A stretch of 11,581 bases of DNA from Sphingobium sp. (GCA_020051025.1 JAGVJS010000264.1:1-11581), one strand, 5' to 3'. Shown: positions 1 through 7,225, counted from the first letter of the stretch. Made by a program: numbers and translations. Notes: generated from the sequence alone by a model not told the origin.

Positions 1-213
1 CGCAGGGGCGGGTTCGGCCTGGGGCGCAGCCGCAGGGGCGCCACCGGTCGTCTCACCGGGCTTGCCCAGGACGCGGCGCCGCTTCACCTCAACCACGACC
101 GTATTCTTGCGGCCATGGCTGAACTGCTGCTGCACCTGGCCGGATTCCACGGTCCGCTTGATGCCCAGCGGCTTGCGACCCAGAACCGGCTTGTCTTCCT
201 TGCTGTCACTCAT
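1..213 (-). CDS. infB: Translation initiation factor IF-2, N-terminal fragment (runs off window)
   Basis: Only the first 71 codons are present; the gene continues beyond base 1. The protein begins MSDSKEDKPVLGRKPLGIKR, continues with a VESGQVQQQFSHGRKNTVVVEV stretch split by basic residues, then KRRR (residues 45-47 are RRR) and an Ala/Pro-rich linker. This matches the short IF-2-associated N-terminal segment of alphaproteobacterial IF-2, which precedes a long low-complexity linker and the GTPase core. IF-2 is the GTPase that brings initiator tRNA to the 30S subunit and promotes 50S joining in the cytoplasm. The gene follows ylxR after 97 bases, the usual order. The start codon at 211-213 has an AAGGG about 14 bases upstream, rather far, with a 14-base palindrome between them. 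The call rests on the N-terminal sequence and operon position; the GTPase domain is not visible here. Confidence 0.93.
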   Translation of the reverse strand, partial: MSDSKEDKPVLGRKPLGIKRTVESGQVQQQFSHGRKNTVVVEVKRRRVLGKPGETTGGAPAAAPQAEPAPA

Positions 214-226
214 AAGTTCGAACTTA
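213..226. promoter_or_regulatory. 14-bp palindrome between infB ribosome binding site and start codon
   Basis: TAAGTTCGAACTTA is a perfect palindrome whose last base (minus strand) is the A of the infB start codon. In the mRNA it could form a short UCGA-loop hairpin that brings the distant AAGGG (about 227-231) nearer the ATG. It could also be a protein site or chance. The stem is only about 5 bp and AU-rich, so any structural effect is uncertain. Confidence 0.35.
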
Positions 227-310
227 ACCCTTCACTTCCGCTTCGGCCGGTTAGGCCCGCCGACGCCTTTATTCTTCGATGCTTCCGGCCCGTGCCCGTA
301 GAGGCAATGC

Positions 311-973
311 CTAATCGGGAACGTCCGGCGCATCAGCGGAGACATGCTCCCCATGCACGGACGCCCCGTTAGCGCAACCCAGATAGCTTTCCAAGCGGCC
401 TATCGCCGCGCGCAGGCGCGAAGCTGCCCGCGAGTCGGTCACCGCGATATGGACGACATTATCGCGCCCCATTGCCATAGATAGGGCGTCGCGGTCCACA
501 GGCAAGGTGATGCCTGCCAAATCCGTGCCTTCCGCTTCCTGCCCGACCCGATAGGCCTGGTCCAGCTTGCGGTTGCCGTCCGCCGCCGCATCGCCGGCAT
601 GGAGCAGCAATTGCACCTGCCCCTTGCGACAGGCAACGTCGATCTTTTCAGAACCGGTCAGCAGCATGGAAGCCCGCGCCTCCAGCCCCAGCCGGTCGAG
701 CAGCGCCTTGCGCAGCCCCGACTCGATCAGGGCGGGCAGGTCGACCGGAATGTCGAGCGTCCCGTCCTTGAAGGAACGGGCCAACGCAGCTTTCAGCTTG
801 CCCTTGGCCAGCGCGACGTCCAGTTCGGCGCGCGACACGCCGACCCAAGCACCCCGCCCCGGCGCCTTGGCGCGGATATCGGGCAACACCTGACCTTCGG
901 GGCCGATGGCCAGCCGGATCAGTGTTTCGGGATCGGCGCGGTCGCCGCTCAATATGCATTTGCGTTCGGTCAT
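311..973 (-). CDS. ylxR: YlxR-family (DUF448) protein with C-terminal L7Ae-like domain
   Basis: A 220-residue protein in two parts. Residues 1-70 are the YlxR/DUF448 fold, with ERKCILSGD at 3-11, a Leu-Ile-Arg strand at 18-20, PDIRAKAPGRGAW at 31-43 and the basic AKGKLKAALARSF at 56-68. The GRGAW motif and lysine-rich patch are the family's nucleic-acid-binding features. Residues about 85-195 resemble the L7Ae/L30e RNA-binding fold found as a second half in alphaproteobacterial members. YlxR proteins are encoded between nusA and infB in most bacteria and are thought to bind RNA or RNase P; the exact role here is unknown. The start at 971-973 has a good GGAGGGG five bases upstream (979-985). 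However, a 29-codon frame with an even better ribosome site ends on this start codon, so the true N-terminus may be longer (see findings). Confidence 0.92.
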   Translation of the reverse strand: MTERKCILSGDRADPETLIRLAIGPEGQVLPDIRAKAPGRGAWVGVSRAELDVALAKGKLKAALARSFKDGTLDIPVDLPALIESGLRKALLDRLGLEARASMLLTGSEKIDVACRKGQVQLLLHAGDAAADGNRKLDQAYRVGQEAEGTDLAGITLPVDRDALSMAMGRDNVVHIAVTDSRAASRLRAAIGRLESYLGCANGASVHGEHVSADAPDVPD

Positions 974-1059
974 GCGCGCCCCTCCGCCAAAACGGATGAA
1001 AGGGCAAGACCAACGCTGTGCGGGAGCGCTATTCTCTCATCGGGGAGTGTCCGCAACAT
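970..1059 (-). CDS. Possible 29-residue leader peptide or frameshifted N-terminus of ylxR
   Basis: A short frame starts at ATG 1057-1059 behind a near-perfect Shine-Dalgarno (AAGGGAGGA at 1065-1073, five-base spacer) and reads MLRTLPDERIALPHSV and on to a TGA at 970-972. That stop overlaps the ylxR start as ATGA, the classic translational-coupling arrangement. Codon use (AGA, ATA, ACA, TCA, GTT, CTT) is poorer than in the flanking genes. From memory, sphingomonad YlxR proteins often begin with an MRTP/MRTL-like stretch before ERKC, so this may be the real N-terminus put out of frame by one base. One extra G in the GGGG run (979-982) would join the two frames without a stop. It is either a coupled leader peptide, a genuine frameshift, or a sequencing error. 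Confidence 0.45.
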   Translation of the reverse strand: MLRTLPDERIALPHSVGLALSSVLAEGRA

Positions 1060-1097
1060 TGGCGTCCTCCCTTGCTAGAGATTTAAAATCGACAGCC

Positions 1098-1145
1098 GTC
1101 AGCAGTCCCGGCCGCTGCATGCGCGACCGGGTGCAATCTGCTGAC
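1098..1145 (-). promoter_or_regulatory. Long hairpin in the nusA-ylxR spacer
   Basis: GTCAGCAG (1098-1105) pairs perfectly over 8 bp with CTGCTGAC (1138-1145). Inside it CCCGG (1107-1111) pairs with CCGGG (1127-1131), leaving an asymmetric internal loop and a 15-base apical loop containing GCATGC. In the operon transcript it sits 26 bases after the nusA stop. No clean U-run follows (only UUUU about 10 bases later), so it is not a standard intrinsic terminator. It could be an attenuator, an RNase processing site or a 3' protective stem that sets different levels of nusA and ylxR-infB. Confidence 0.5.
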
Positions 1146-1171
1146 AGGATGCCGACAAAAGCCATGGAGAC

Positions 1172-2743
1172 TTACGCTTCCTCTTCGAACCAGTGGGCGC
1201 GCGCGGCCATGATGATCTCATTGCCCTGCTCGTCCGACAGGCCATAGGCCGCCAATATGCCGCCCTTGTCGTCGCTGTTGCTGTCCGACTTGCGGCGGCG
1301 CTGATCGACGCGCTTCTTCTGCACCAGTTCGTCGGTGGCGAGGTCGGCCAGATCGTCCAGCGTCTTGATGCCCGCCTTGCCCAGCGTGACCAGCATCGCT
1401 TCGGTCAGGTGCGGGATTTCGGCCAGCGCGTCCTCGACGCCCAGATTGGTGCGTTCTTCACGGTTGGCCTGTTCGCGGCGTTCCAGCGCTTCCTGCGCAC
1501 GATTCTGCAATTCCGCGGCCAGTTCCTCGTCGAAACCTTCGATCGCGGCCAGTTCGTCCACCTCGACATAGGCGACTTCTTCCAGCTCGCCAAAGCCTTC
1601 GGCGACCAGCAGCTGCGACAGCGTTTCGTCCACGTCCAGTTCGTTCTGGAACATTTCGGAGCGGGCGACGAATTCCTTCTGGCGCTTCTCGCTGGCGTCA
1701 GCTTCGGTCATGATGTCGATCGCCTTGCCGGTCAGCTGGCTGGCGAGACGGACATTCTGGCCACGACGACCGATGGCGAGCGACAGCTGATCGTCGGGGA
1801 CGACGACTTCGATACGCTCTTCTTCTTCATCGATGACGACGCGGGCGACCTGCGCGGGCTGCAATGCGTTGACAACGAAGGTCGCGGTATCTTCCGACCA
1901 GGGGATGATGTCGATCTTTTCGCCCTGCATTTCCTGCACGACGGCCTGCACACGGCTGCCCTTCATGCCGACGCAGGCACCGACCGGATCGATGCTGCCG
2001 TCGCGGCTGATGACGCCGATCTTGGCGCGCGAACCCGGATCGCGGGCGGCGGCCATGATGGTGATGACGCCGTCGTAGATTTCGGGGACTTCCTGCGCGA
2101 ACAGCTTCTTCATGAACTCAGGATGCGCGCGGCTGAGGAAAATCTGCGGCCCGCGATTTTCGCGACGCACGTTCAGCACCACCGACCGGATGCGGTCGCC
2201 GACGCGAACCACTTCGCGCGGGATCTGCTGGTCGCGGCGGATCACGCCTTCGGCGCGGCCCAGATTGACGACGACATGGCCGAATTCGACCGACTTGACG
2301 ACGCCGGTGATGATCTCACCCACGCGATCCTTATATTCGTCGAACTGGCGCTCGCGCTCGGCGTCGCGGACCTTCTGGAAGATCACCTGCTTGGCCGACT
2401 GGGCGTCGATGCGACCCAGATCGATCGGGGGCAGCGGATCGACGATGAAGTCGCCGACGACGGCGTCCTTCTTCAGCTTGGCGGCCTGCTTGAGGTCCAC
2501 CTGCTTGAAATAATCCTCGACCAGCTCGACCACTTCTACGACGCGCCACAGGCGCAGGTCACCGCTGTCCGGGTCCAGCTTGGCGCGAATGTCGTTCTCG
2601 GCGCCGTAGCGGGCGCGCGCGGCGCGCTGGATCGCGTCTTCCATCGCCTCGATGACGATGGCCTTGTCGATCATCTTTTCGCTGGCCACCGAATTGGCGA
2701 TGGCGATCAGTTCGGCCCGATTGGCGGAAATGGCGTTGGCCAT
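1172..2743 (-). CDS. nusA: Transcription termination/antitermination factor NusA
   Basis: Cytoplasmic RNA polymerase-binding factor that controls pausing, intrinsic and Rho termination, and rRNA antitermination. The 523-residue protein has the full alphaproteobacterial layout: an N-terminal polymerase-binding domain (about 1-130, with KAIVIEAMEDAIQRAAR at 27-43), an S1 domain (about 138-203), KH1 (about 230-300, GMKG at 259-262), KH2 (about 305-345, GRRG at 325-328), then two acidic helix-hairpin-helix repeats (about 375-420 and 443-475) and the conserved tail with GLSDEQGNEIIMAARAHWFE. Length is normal for the group. The start is 14 bases after the rimP stop; the TAAGGG that includes that stop probably supplies the ribosome binding site. 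It is second in the rimP operon. NusA is known to autoregulate its operon in some bacteria, and the hairpin just downstream may relate to this. No damage seen. Confidence 0.98.
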   Translation of the reverse strand: MANAISANRAELIAIANSVASEKMIDKAIVIEAMEDAIQRAARARYGAENDIRAKLDPDSGDLRLWRVVEVVELVEDYFKQVDLKQAAKLKKDAVVGDFIVDPLPPIDLGRIDAQSAKQVIFQKVRDAERERQFDEYKDRVGEIITGVVKSVEFGHVVVNLGRAEGVIRRDQQIPREVVRVGDRIRSVVLNVRRENRGPQIFLSRAHPEFMKKLFAQEVPEIYDGVITIMAAARDPGSRAKIGVISRDGSIDPVGACVGMKGSRVQAVVQEMQGEKIDIIPWSEDTATFVVNALQPAQVARVVIDEEEERIEVVVPDDQLSLAIGRRGQNVRLASQLTGKAIDIMTEADASEKRQKEFVARSEMFQNELDVDETLSQLLVAEGFGELEEVAYVEVDELAAIEGFDEELAAELQNRAQEALERREQANREERTNLGVEDALAEIPHLTEAMLVTLGKAGIKTLDDLADLATDELVQKKRVDQRRRKSDSNSDDKGGILAAYGLSDEQGNEIIMAARAHWFEEEA

Positions 2744-2757
2744 GACTTTATGAACCC

Positions 2758-3282
2758 TTATTCTTCGGTTTCAAATTCATCCGCCCCATCGGAAGAGAGC
2801 GGCATGCTAGCAGAAATCAGCTTGTCGGTCAGCACCAGCTTGGCGTCGCCGATCAACGAGAATGGAATGACGACATCGCCGGCCTTCGCGTCGGTGAAGA
2901 GGACATCCTCTCCCTCCGCGCCGTTCAGGATGCCGCGAAAGCTCTTGCGCCCCTCGACGATCTCGGTCGCATTGATCTTCGCTTCATGGCCAGCCCATTC
3001 GACAAAGTCGTGCAGGCGGGTCAGCGGGCGGTCGATGCCGGGCGAGCTGACTTCGAGGCGATAGGCCTCCTCGATCGGGTCGACCTCATCCATCACGTCC
3101 GAAATCCGGCGCGAAATGGTGGCGCAATCCTCGATCACCAGCTGCTTGGTCTTCGGATTTTCGGCCATGATCTGAAGCGTATATTCGTCGCCCGACCCGA
3201 AAAGCTTGATGCGCACAAGGTCGAAGCCCAAAGCCTTTACCTCGGGTTCGATCAGCGCGGTCAGTTCGGCGATGTCCGCCAT
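2758..3282 (-). CDS. rimP: Ribosome maturation factor RimP
   Basis: RimP is needed for late 30S subunit assembly and binds free 30S particles. The 174-residue protein begins MADIAELTALIEPEVKALGF, and its N-terminal alpha/beta domain (1-85) ends in the family signature YRLEVSSPGIDRPL (74-87). The C-terminal SH3-like barrel follows (about 90-155), ending in an acidic tail (DEFETEE). An upstream in-frame GTG at 3313-3315 would add 11 residues, but ATG 3280-3282 is preferred: it has GGAG (3288-3291) at a normal distance, and the family begins with this helix. It heads the rimP-nusA-ylxR-infB operon, which is standard. No metY-type tRNA gene lies upstream, unlike in Escherichia coli. Confidence 0.97.
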   Translation of the reverse strand: MADIAELTALIEPEVKALGFDLVRIKLFGSGDEYTLQIMAENPKTKQLVIEDCATISRRISDVMDEVDPIEEAYRLEVSSPGIDRPLTRLHDFVEWAGHEAKINATEIVEGRKSFRGILNGAEGEDVLFTDAKAGDVVIPFSLIGDAKLVLTDKLISASMPLSSDGADEFETEE

Positions 3283-3351
3283 GCAGTCTCCGAAAACAAA
3301 ATTGCGTGCCTCCACCGCGCCGCGAGCGATCTGCCCGCGACCCTGACATGT

Positions 3352-3381
3352 TTGACGATGTAAGGAAGCAAGAGCGATATA
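3352..3381 (+). promoter_or_regulatory. Candidate promoter for the PQQ-dependent dehydrogenase gene
   Basis: TTGACG (3352-3357) is a near-consensus -35 element; GATATA (3376-3381) lies 18 bases downstream as a weaker -10. It would give a leader of about 80 bases before ATG 3470. The -10 hexamer is the same six bases proposed as the -10 of the rimP promoter on the other strand. Confidence 0.33.
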
Positions 3382-3404
3382 GGCATGGTGCGGGAAATCT
3401 GCAA
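3376..3404 (-). promoter_or_regulatory. Candidate promoter for the rimP-nusA operon
   Basis: On the minus strand TTGCAG (3399-3404) and TATATC (3376-3381) are separated by exactly 17 bases, about 95 bases before the rimP start. The match to the sigma-70 consensus is moderate (TTG core of the -35, TATA core of the -10). It is the best pair I found in the divergent spacer, but no experimental support is available. Confidence 0.35.
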
Positions 3405-3469
3405 CATTATTCGTGCCCGATCATTTCCTGCGCATCATCCTGCGCGCCCAGCCCATCATGGAGACGAAT

Positions 3470-4600
3470 ATGCGCCATTTGACGCTCGCCGCCCTGCCCC
3501 TCCTCCTGATCGCCTGCTCCGGCGAAGGCGCCAACAGCCAGACCACAGCGCCGGGCGAAAAGCCGTTCAAGACGTCCGTCATCGCCGACTTCGATTCGCC
3601 CTGGGCCATGACCTTCCTGCCGGACGGTCGCGCGCTGGTGACGGAGAAGGCGGGCGAGATGATTTTGTTCGATCCCAAGAACGGCACCAAGATCCCGGTC
3701 GCCGGCATCCCGAAGGTCGACAGCGCAGGGCAAGGCGCGCTGATGGACGTCGTCCTTTCGCCGACCTACGCTAAGGACAAGGCCGTCTATTTCAGTTTTT
3801 CCGAAGAGCGCGACGGCCTCAAGGGCGTCGCGCTGGCAAAGGGTGCCTTCAATCAGGCCGCCGACGGCACGACGAAGCTGGACGGCGTAACCGTCATTTT
3901 CCGCGCCAGCCCCTATGTCGAGGGCAATGGCCATTATTCCGGCCGCATCGCCTTCTCGCCCGATGGCAAATATCTCTTCTTCACCAATGGTGAGCGGCAG
4001 AAATTCGATCCGGCGCAAGATCCCAAGTCCACGCTGGGCAAGGTGCTGCGCCTAAACCTTGATGGCACGCCGGCCGCGAACAATCCGCTGAGCGCCAAGG
4101 GCTTCAACCCCGCCATCTGGTCCTACGGCCATCGCAACTTGCTCGGCATCGCCTTCGACAAGGATGGCCGCCTGTGGGAGCAGGAAATGGGGCCGAAGGG
4201 CGGCGACGAGGTCAACCTCATCAAGCCGGGCCTGAATTACGGCTACCCCAAGGTGTCGAACGGCGATCACTATGATGGCAAGCCCATCCCCGACCATGCG
4301 CCGGGCGACGGGTTCGAAGCGCCCAAAGTCTGGTGGAACCCGGTCATATCACCGGGCGGGCTGCTCTATTATAGCGGAACCGCCTTCCCGATGTGGCAGG
4401 GATCGCTGTTCATCGGCGGGCTGTCCAGCCAGAGCCTCGTCCGCGTGAAGCTGAACGGCGAGCAGGCGGAAAAGGCCGACCAGTGGGATATGGGCGCCCG
4501 CATCCGCGAAGTCGAACAAGGCCCGGACGGCGCGCTCTGGCTGCTGGAGGATGGCGGCAAGTCGCAGGGCCGGATGCTGAAACTGACGCCGATTGGGTGA
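3470..4600 (+). CDS. PQQ-dependent aldose sugar dehydrogenase, predicted lipoprotein
   Basis: A 376-residue beta-propeller enzyme of the soluble glucose/sorbosone dehydrogenase family (Escherichia coli YliI-type Asd), which oxidises aldoses to lactones with pyrroloquinoline quinone. Family features: SPWAMTFLPDGRALVTEK (43-60), GQGALMDVVLSPTY (87-100), GHYSGRIAFSPDGKYLF (154-170) with His155 at the place of the catalytic base, WSYGHRNLLGIAFD (217-230) and GPKGGDEVNLIKPGLNYGYP (241-260). The start MRHLTLAALPLLLIAC gives a lipoprotein signal with lipobox LIAC (13-16), so Cys16 should be lipidated and the enzyme periplasmic, tethered to a membrane. ATG 3470 is chosen over 3413 and 3458 because GGAGA (3460-3464) sits five bases upstream and it gives a clean signal peptide. 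It is divergent from rimP and convergent with the TonB receptor. Exact sugar unknown; no PQQ synthesis genes are in the window. Confidence 0.9.
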   Translation: MRHLTLAALPLLLIACSGEGANSQTTAPGEKPFKTSVIADFDSPWAMTFLPDGRALVTEKAGEMILFDPKNGTKIPVAGIPKVDSAGQGALMDVVLSPTYAKDKAVYFSFSEERDGLKGVALAKGAFNQAADGTTKLDGVTVIFRASPYVEGNGHYSGRIAFSPDGKYLFFTNGERQKFDPAQDPKSTLGKVLRLNLDGTPAANNPLSAKGFNPAIWSYGHRNLLGIAFDKDGRLWEQEMGPKGGDEVNLIKPGLNYGYPKVSNGDHYDGKPIPDHAPGDGFEAPKVWWNPVISPGGLLYYSGTAFPMWQGSLFIGGLSSQSLVRVKLNGEQAEKADQWDMGARIREVEQGPDGALWLLEDGGKSQGRMLKLTPIG

Positions 4601-4605
4601 CGACT

Positions 4606-4635
4606 ACAGCCCCTCCCGGCGGAGGGAGGGGCTGT
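4606..4635. terminator. Bidirectional hairpin between convergent genes
   Basis: ACAGCCCCTCCC (4606-4617) and GGGAGGGGCTGT (4624-4635) form a perfect 12-bp stem with a 6-base loop. It starts 5 bases after the dehydrogenase stop and lies 13 bases past the TonB receptor stop. There is no U-run on either side, but a very stable GC-rich stem between two converging stops is best read as a shared terminator or 3'-end protector. Confidence 0.8.
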
Positions 4636-4648
4636 CGATCAAGTCCGT

Positions 4649-7189
4649 TCAGAACCGCAGCGACGCCCCGACATAGAAGGTGCGGCCATAGCGTTCATTC
4701 TGGATCACCCAGTCGCGCACGCCGGCCTGATATTGGCGGGTCGGCTCGTCAGTCAGATTCTGCCCTTCGGCGAAGACCCGCACATTCTTCGTCAGGTCAA
4801 CGCCGATCTTCGCGTCCAGGCGGCGCAGGTCATCATTATATTGATCGTTCAGGCGCACATCGCCCGCCGACAGCAGCGCGCGGCCGGTATGGTGATAGGC
4901 GACCGAGGCTTCCACGATGCCCTTCTGATAGAAGAGCTGCGCGCCCCAGAGCAGCTTGGACTGTTCGGGGAAGGCCACCGTGCCCCGTTCCGGCATCCGC
5001 AGCGTCGAATCGATCAGCGTGACGTTGAGGTTCACGCCCAGCCCGGACAGCAGCCCCGGCAGGAAGGTAAACTGCTGCTGGTAAGCTGCCTCCAGCCCGA
5101 TGATGTCGCCCTTGTCCGCGTTCAGCGTCTGGCTGAAATTGATGCGGTCATAGGCAACCCCGCCAAAGCTGCCGCCGTTGATGGTGTAGCTTTGCGTGAA
5201 GATCGGGTTCTGGATGAACTTGGCGAAGGCGCCGACGCTCAGCAGCCCACCCGGCGCGAAATACCATTCGGCCGACATGTCGAGATTGTCTGCGACATAG
5301 GGCTTGAGCGCCGGATTGCCGCTGTCGACGCTGGCCTCATTATCCTCGACCGTGACGGTGCCGCCCGGCGACAGGTCGGCATAGCTCGGCCGGCCGACGC
5401 TGCGCGAATAGGCCAGGCGGAAGACGGTGTTGTCGGACGGCGTCGCCCGCACGACCAGGCTGGGCAGCCAGTTGGTATAGCGCGTCTTGCCCGACGTCGG
5501 GCTGACCACGCCATCGGTCAGCAGATAGCCGGTCACGTCCAGTTCCGTCCGCTCGACCCGCAGGCCGCCGGTGACGGCGATCGACCCGAAGTCCAGATTG
5601 GCCATGGCATAGCCGGCATAGACATTTTCGCTGAGGTTGAAGTCGCTCAGCGTCTCGTTCGCCAGCGTCGTGGCTTCGTTCAGCACGAACTGCGCGCCGC
5701 CCAGCTTACCCTGCGTATAGGCGCTGATCAGGTCTGCATCGATCACCGGGCCAAGGAAATAATTGCGTCCATTGCCCAGTTTCACGATCACGTCGTCACC
5801 CGACAGGCCATCGAGCGTGAAGCGATTGGCGCTGCTGCCCCGGCCATAGACGGCGTTGGACGAATCGAACATCTTGTCGGTCCAGCAGCCATTGGCGCCG
5901 AATTTCACGAAACTGTTCTGGCCGATAGCGGGCAGCTTGCCGGTCAGATCGAGCCGGCCCTGCCAGGTCTTTTCCAGACCATATTCGTCCTGCTGCGAAT
6001 ATTGGCGGAACCCCATGCCGGACGGGGCCAGATAGCCGTCGACCGGCACGGCGGAAAACAGCTTGTTGGAAAAGTCGACCGCGACATCACCCGGATTGCC
6101 GCGGAACTGCCAGAGCGTGTTCGGTTCGATCACCTCATTGCGAGTGCGCGCCGCGCCGAAATCCAGCGACCAGTTATCGGTCAGGTCCGCCTTGCCGCCC
6201 GCCATGATGGAAAGGACCGACTTTTCCTTATATTCCAGCCGCAGGTCGGACCGCTGCTCGCTGGTCGAGGCCACGCCGGTCAGGCCGTTCGCATCCCAGT
6301 CGATATCGGAAAAATCGAGGCGGAAGCGCTGGCGATATTCATCCTCGCTGAACTTGGAATAGATGCCGCGCACATAGAGTTGCACGCTTTCCCCACGCCA
6401 GTCGAACGATCCGGCCGCGCCGATCCGCTCGCGCTTCAGCCGATAATCATTATATTTGATATTGACCGGCACGGCGCCCCGCGCGGCGTTGGCATCCGGC
6501 GCCCAGTCGTCGGGATAGAGACCATAGCTGGTATAGGTGCGGTCGGAATAGCTGGCGCCCAGCAACAGGCCGAACTGTTCGTCCGCGCCGAAGCGGGTGC
6601 CGATGGTCACGTCGCCCTTGATAGGCTGGTCGCCCTTGCGCAATTCCTGATAGCCGACCTGCCCGTTTGCCTGAAAGATGAAGCGATCGTCAAAATCGAA
6701 GGCTGTCTGCGTCACCAGATTGATGGTCGCGCCGATGCCCTGCCCGGTCAGGTCGGCGGTCTTCACCTTGGCGACCTCGACCTGCTTCAACAGCTGGCCC
6801 GACAGGATATCGAGCGGCAGGCGGCGGTCGAGGCCATCCGGATTGCCGATCTCGAACCCGTTGATCGTATAGCCGTTGAGGCTGGAGGGCACGCCGCGCA
6901 CCGCGACATAGCGGCCTTCGCCCTGATCATATTGTACGCCGACACCCGGCAAACGCTCGACCGCTTCGGCGACATTCTTGTCGGGCAGCTGCCCCATATC
7001 GTCCGATGCGGTGACGTCGATGATGCCGAGCGCTGCGCGCTTCTGCTCGATCGATCGCTGCAACTGGGCGCGCTGGCCGGTGACGACGATCGCCTCGCCC
7101 TCGTCACCGGGCAAGGCGTCCTGCGCAGAGGCGGTGCCGGCAATCGCAAGCGCGAACAGGCTGATCGAAGTAGGCAGGATATATTTCAT
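4649..7189 (-). CDS. TonB-dependent receptor, Xanthomonas/Caulobacter type
   Basis: An 846-residue outer-membrane beta-barrel transporter. Residues 1-22 are a signal peptide (MKYILPTSISLFALAIAG, then ASA before QD). A TonB-box-like EAIVVTG lies at 32-38. The plug domain spans roughly 53-165, with DDMGQLPDKNVAEAVERLPGV (63-83) and RYVAVRGVPSSLNGYTINGFEI (93-114), and the barrel fills the rest, ending in the assembly signal YVGASLRF with a terminal Phe. The LPDKNVAEA/LPGV pattern is typical of the large TIGR01782 group, which imports oligosaccharides and other scarce nutrients in sphingomonads, xanthomonads and caulobacters. No FecA-type signalling domain precedes the plug. A single Cys (435) occurs in the barrel. 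AAGGGGA (about 7196-7202) is the ribosome site. Substrate unknown; the convergent PQQ sugar dehydrogenase hints at carbohydrate, weakly. Confidence 0.94.
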   Translation of the reverse strand: MKYILPTSISLFALAIAGTASAQDALPGDEGEAIVVTGQRAQLQRSIEQKRAALGIIDVTASDDMGQLPDKNVAEAVERLPGVGVQYDQGEGRYVAVRGVPSSLNGYTINGFEIGNPDGLDRRLPLDILSGQLLKQVEVAKVKTADLTGQGIGATINLVTQTAFDFDDRFIFQANGQVGYQELRKGDQPIKGDVTIGTRFGADEQFGLLLGASYSDRTYTSYGLYPDDWAPDANAARGAVPVNIKYNDYRLKRERIGAAGSFDWRGESVQLYVRGIYSKFSEDEYRQRFRLDFSDIDWDANGLTGVASTSEQRSDLRLEYKEKSVLSIMAGGKADLTDNWSLDFGAARTRNEVIEPNTLWQFRGNPGDVAVDFSNKLFSAVPVDGYLAPSGMGFRQYSQQDEYGLEKTWQGRLDLTGKLPAIGQNSFVKFGANGCWTDKMFDSSNAVYGRGSSANRFTLDGLSGDDVIVKLGNGRNYFLGPVIDADLISAYTQGKLGGAQFVLNEATTLANETLSDFNLSENVYAGYAMANLDFGSIAVTGGLRVERTELDVTGYLLTDGVVSPTSGKTRYTNWLPSLVVRATPSDNTVFRLAYSRSVGRPSYADLSPGGTVTVEDNEASVDSGNPALKPYVADNLDMSAEWYFAPGGLLSVGAFAKFIQNPIFTQSYTINGGSFGGVAYDRINFSQTLNADKGDIIGLEAAYQQQFTFLPGLLSGLGVNLNVTLIDSTLRMPERGTVAFPEQSKLLWGAQLFYQKGIVEASVAYHHTGRALLSAGDVRLNDQYNDDLRRLDAKIGVDLTKNVRVFAEGQNLTDEPTRQYQAGVRDWVIQNERYGRTFYVGASLRF

Positions 7190-7225
7190 GATGCGTCCCC
7201 TTTTGCTTGGGGGCGCGACTAGAAA

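Noticed and set aside
311..973. ylxR as a pseudogene because of the upstream frame
   Set aside because: The conserved domain is complete from residue 3 and the start has its own good ribosome site, so the gene is probably functional even if the N-terminus is shifted.
1065..1076. The 12-mer TAGCAAGGGAGG (minus strand) found here and again near 9526-9537
   Set aside because: Two copies of a purine-rich, ribosome-site-like string in GC-rich spacers are not enough to claim a repeat; the second copy has no start codon at a usable distance.
1193..3064. A 623-codon plus-strand frame across nusA and rimP
   Set aside because: It is the mirror of NusA codons, rich in Asp/His/Gln as such shadows are, and spans two well-supported genes.
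5885..5887. Single Cys435 in the TonB receptor barrel
   Set aside because: Unusual in this family's barrel, but one residue without a partner or motif supports no functional claim; it may be simple divergence.
4733..7222. An 829-codon open frame on the plus strand across the TonB receptor
   Set aside because: It is an antisense shadow of a complete, motif-bearing receptor. GC-rich codon bias keeps the opposite frame open, and its product has no recognisable domain, signal peptide or ribosome site.
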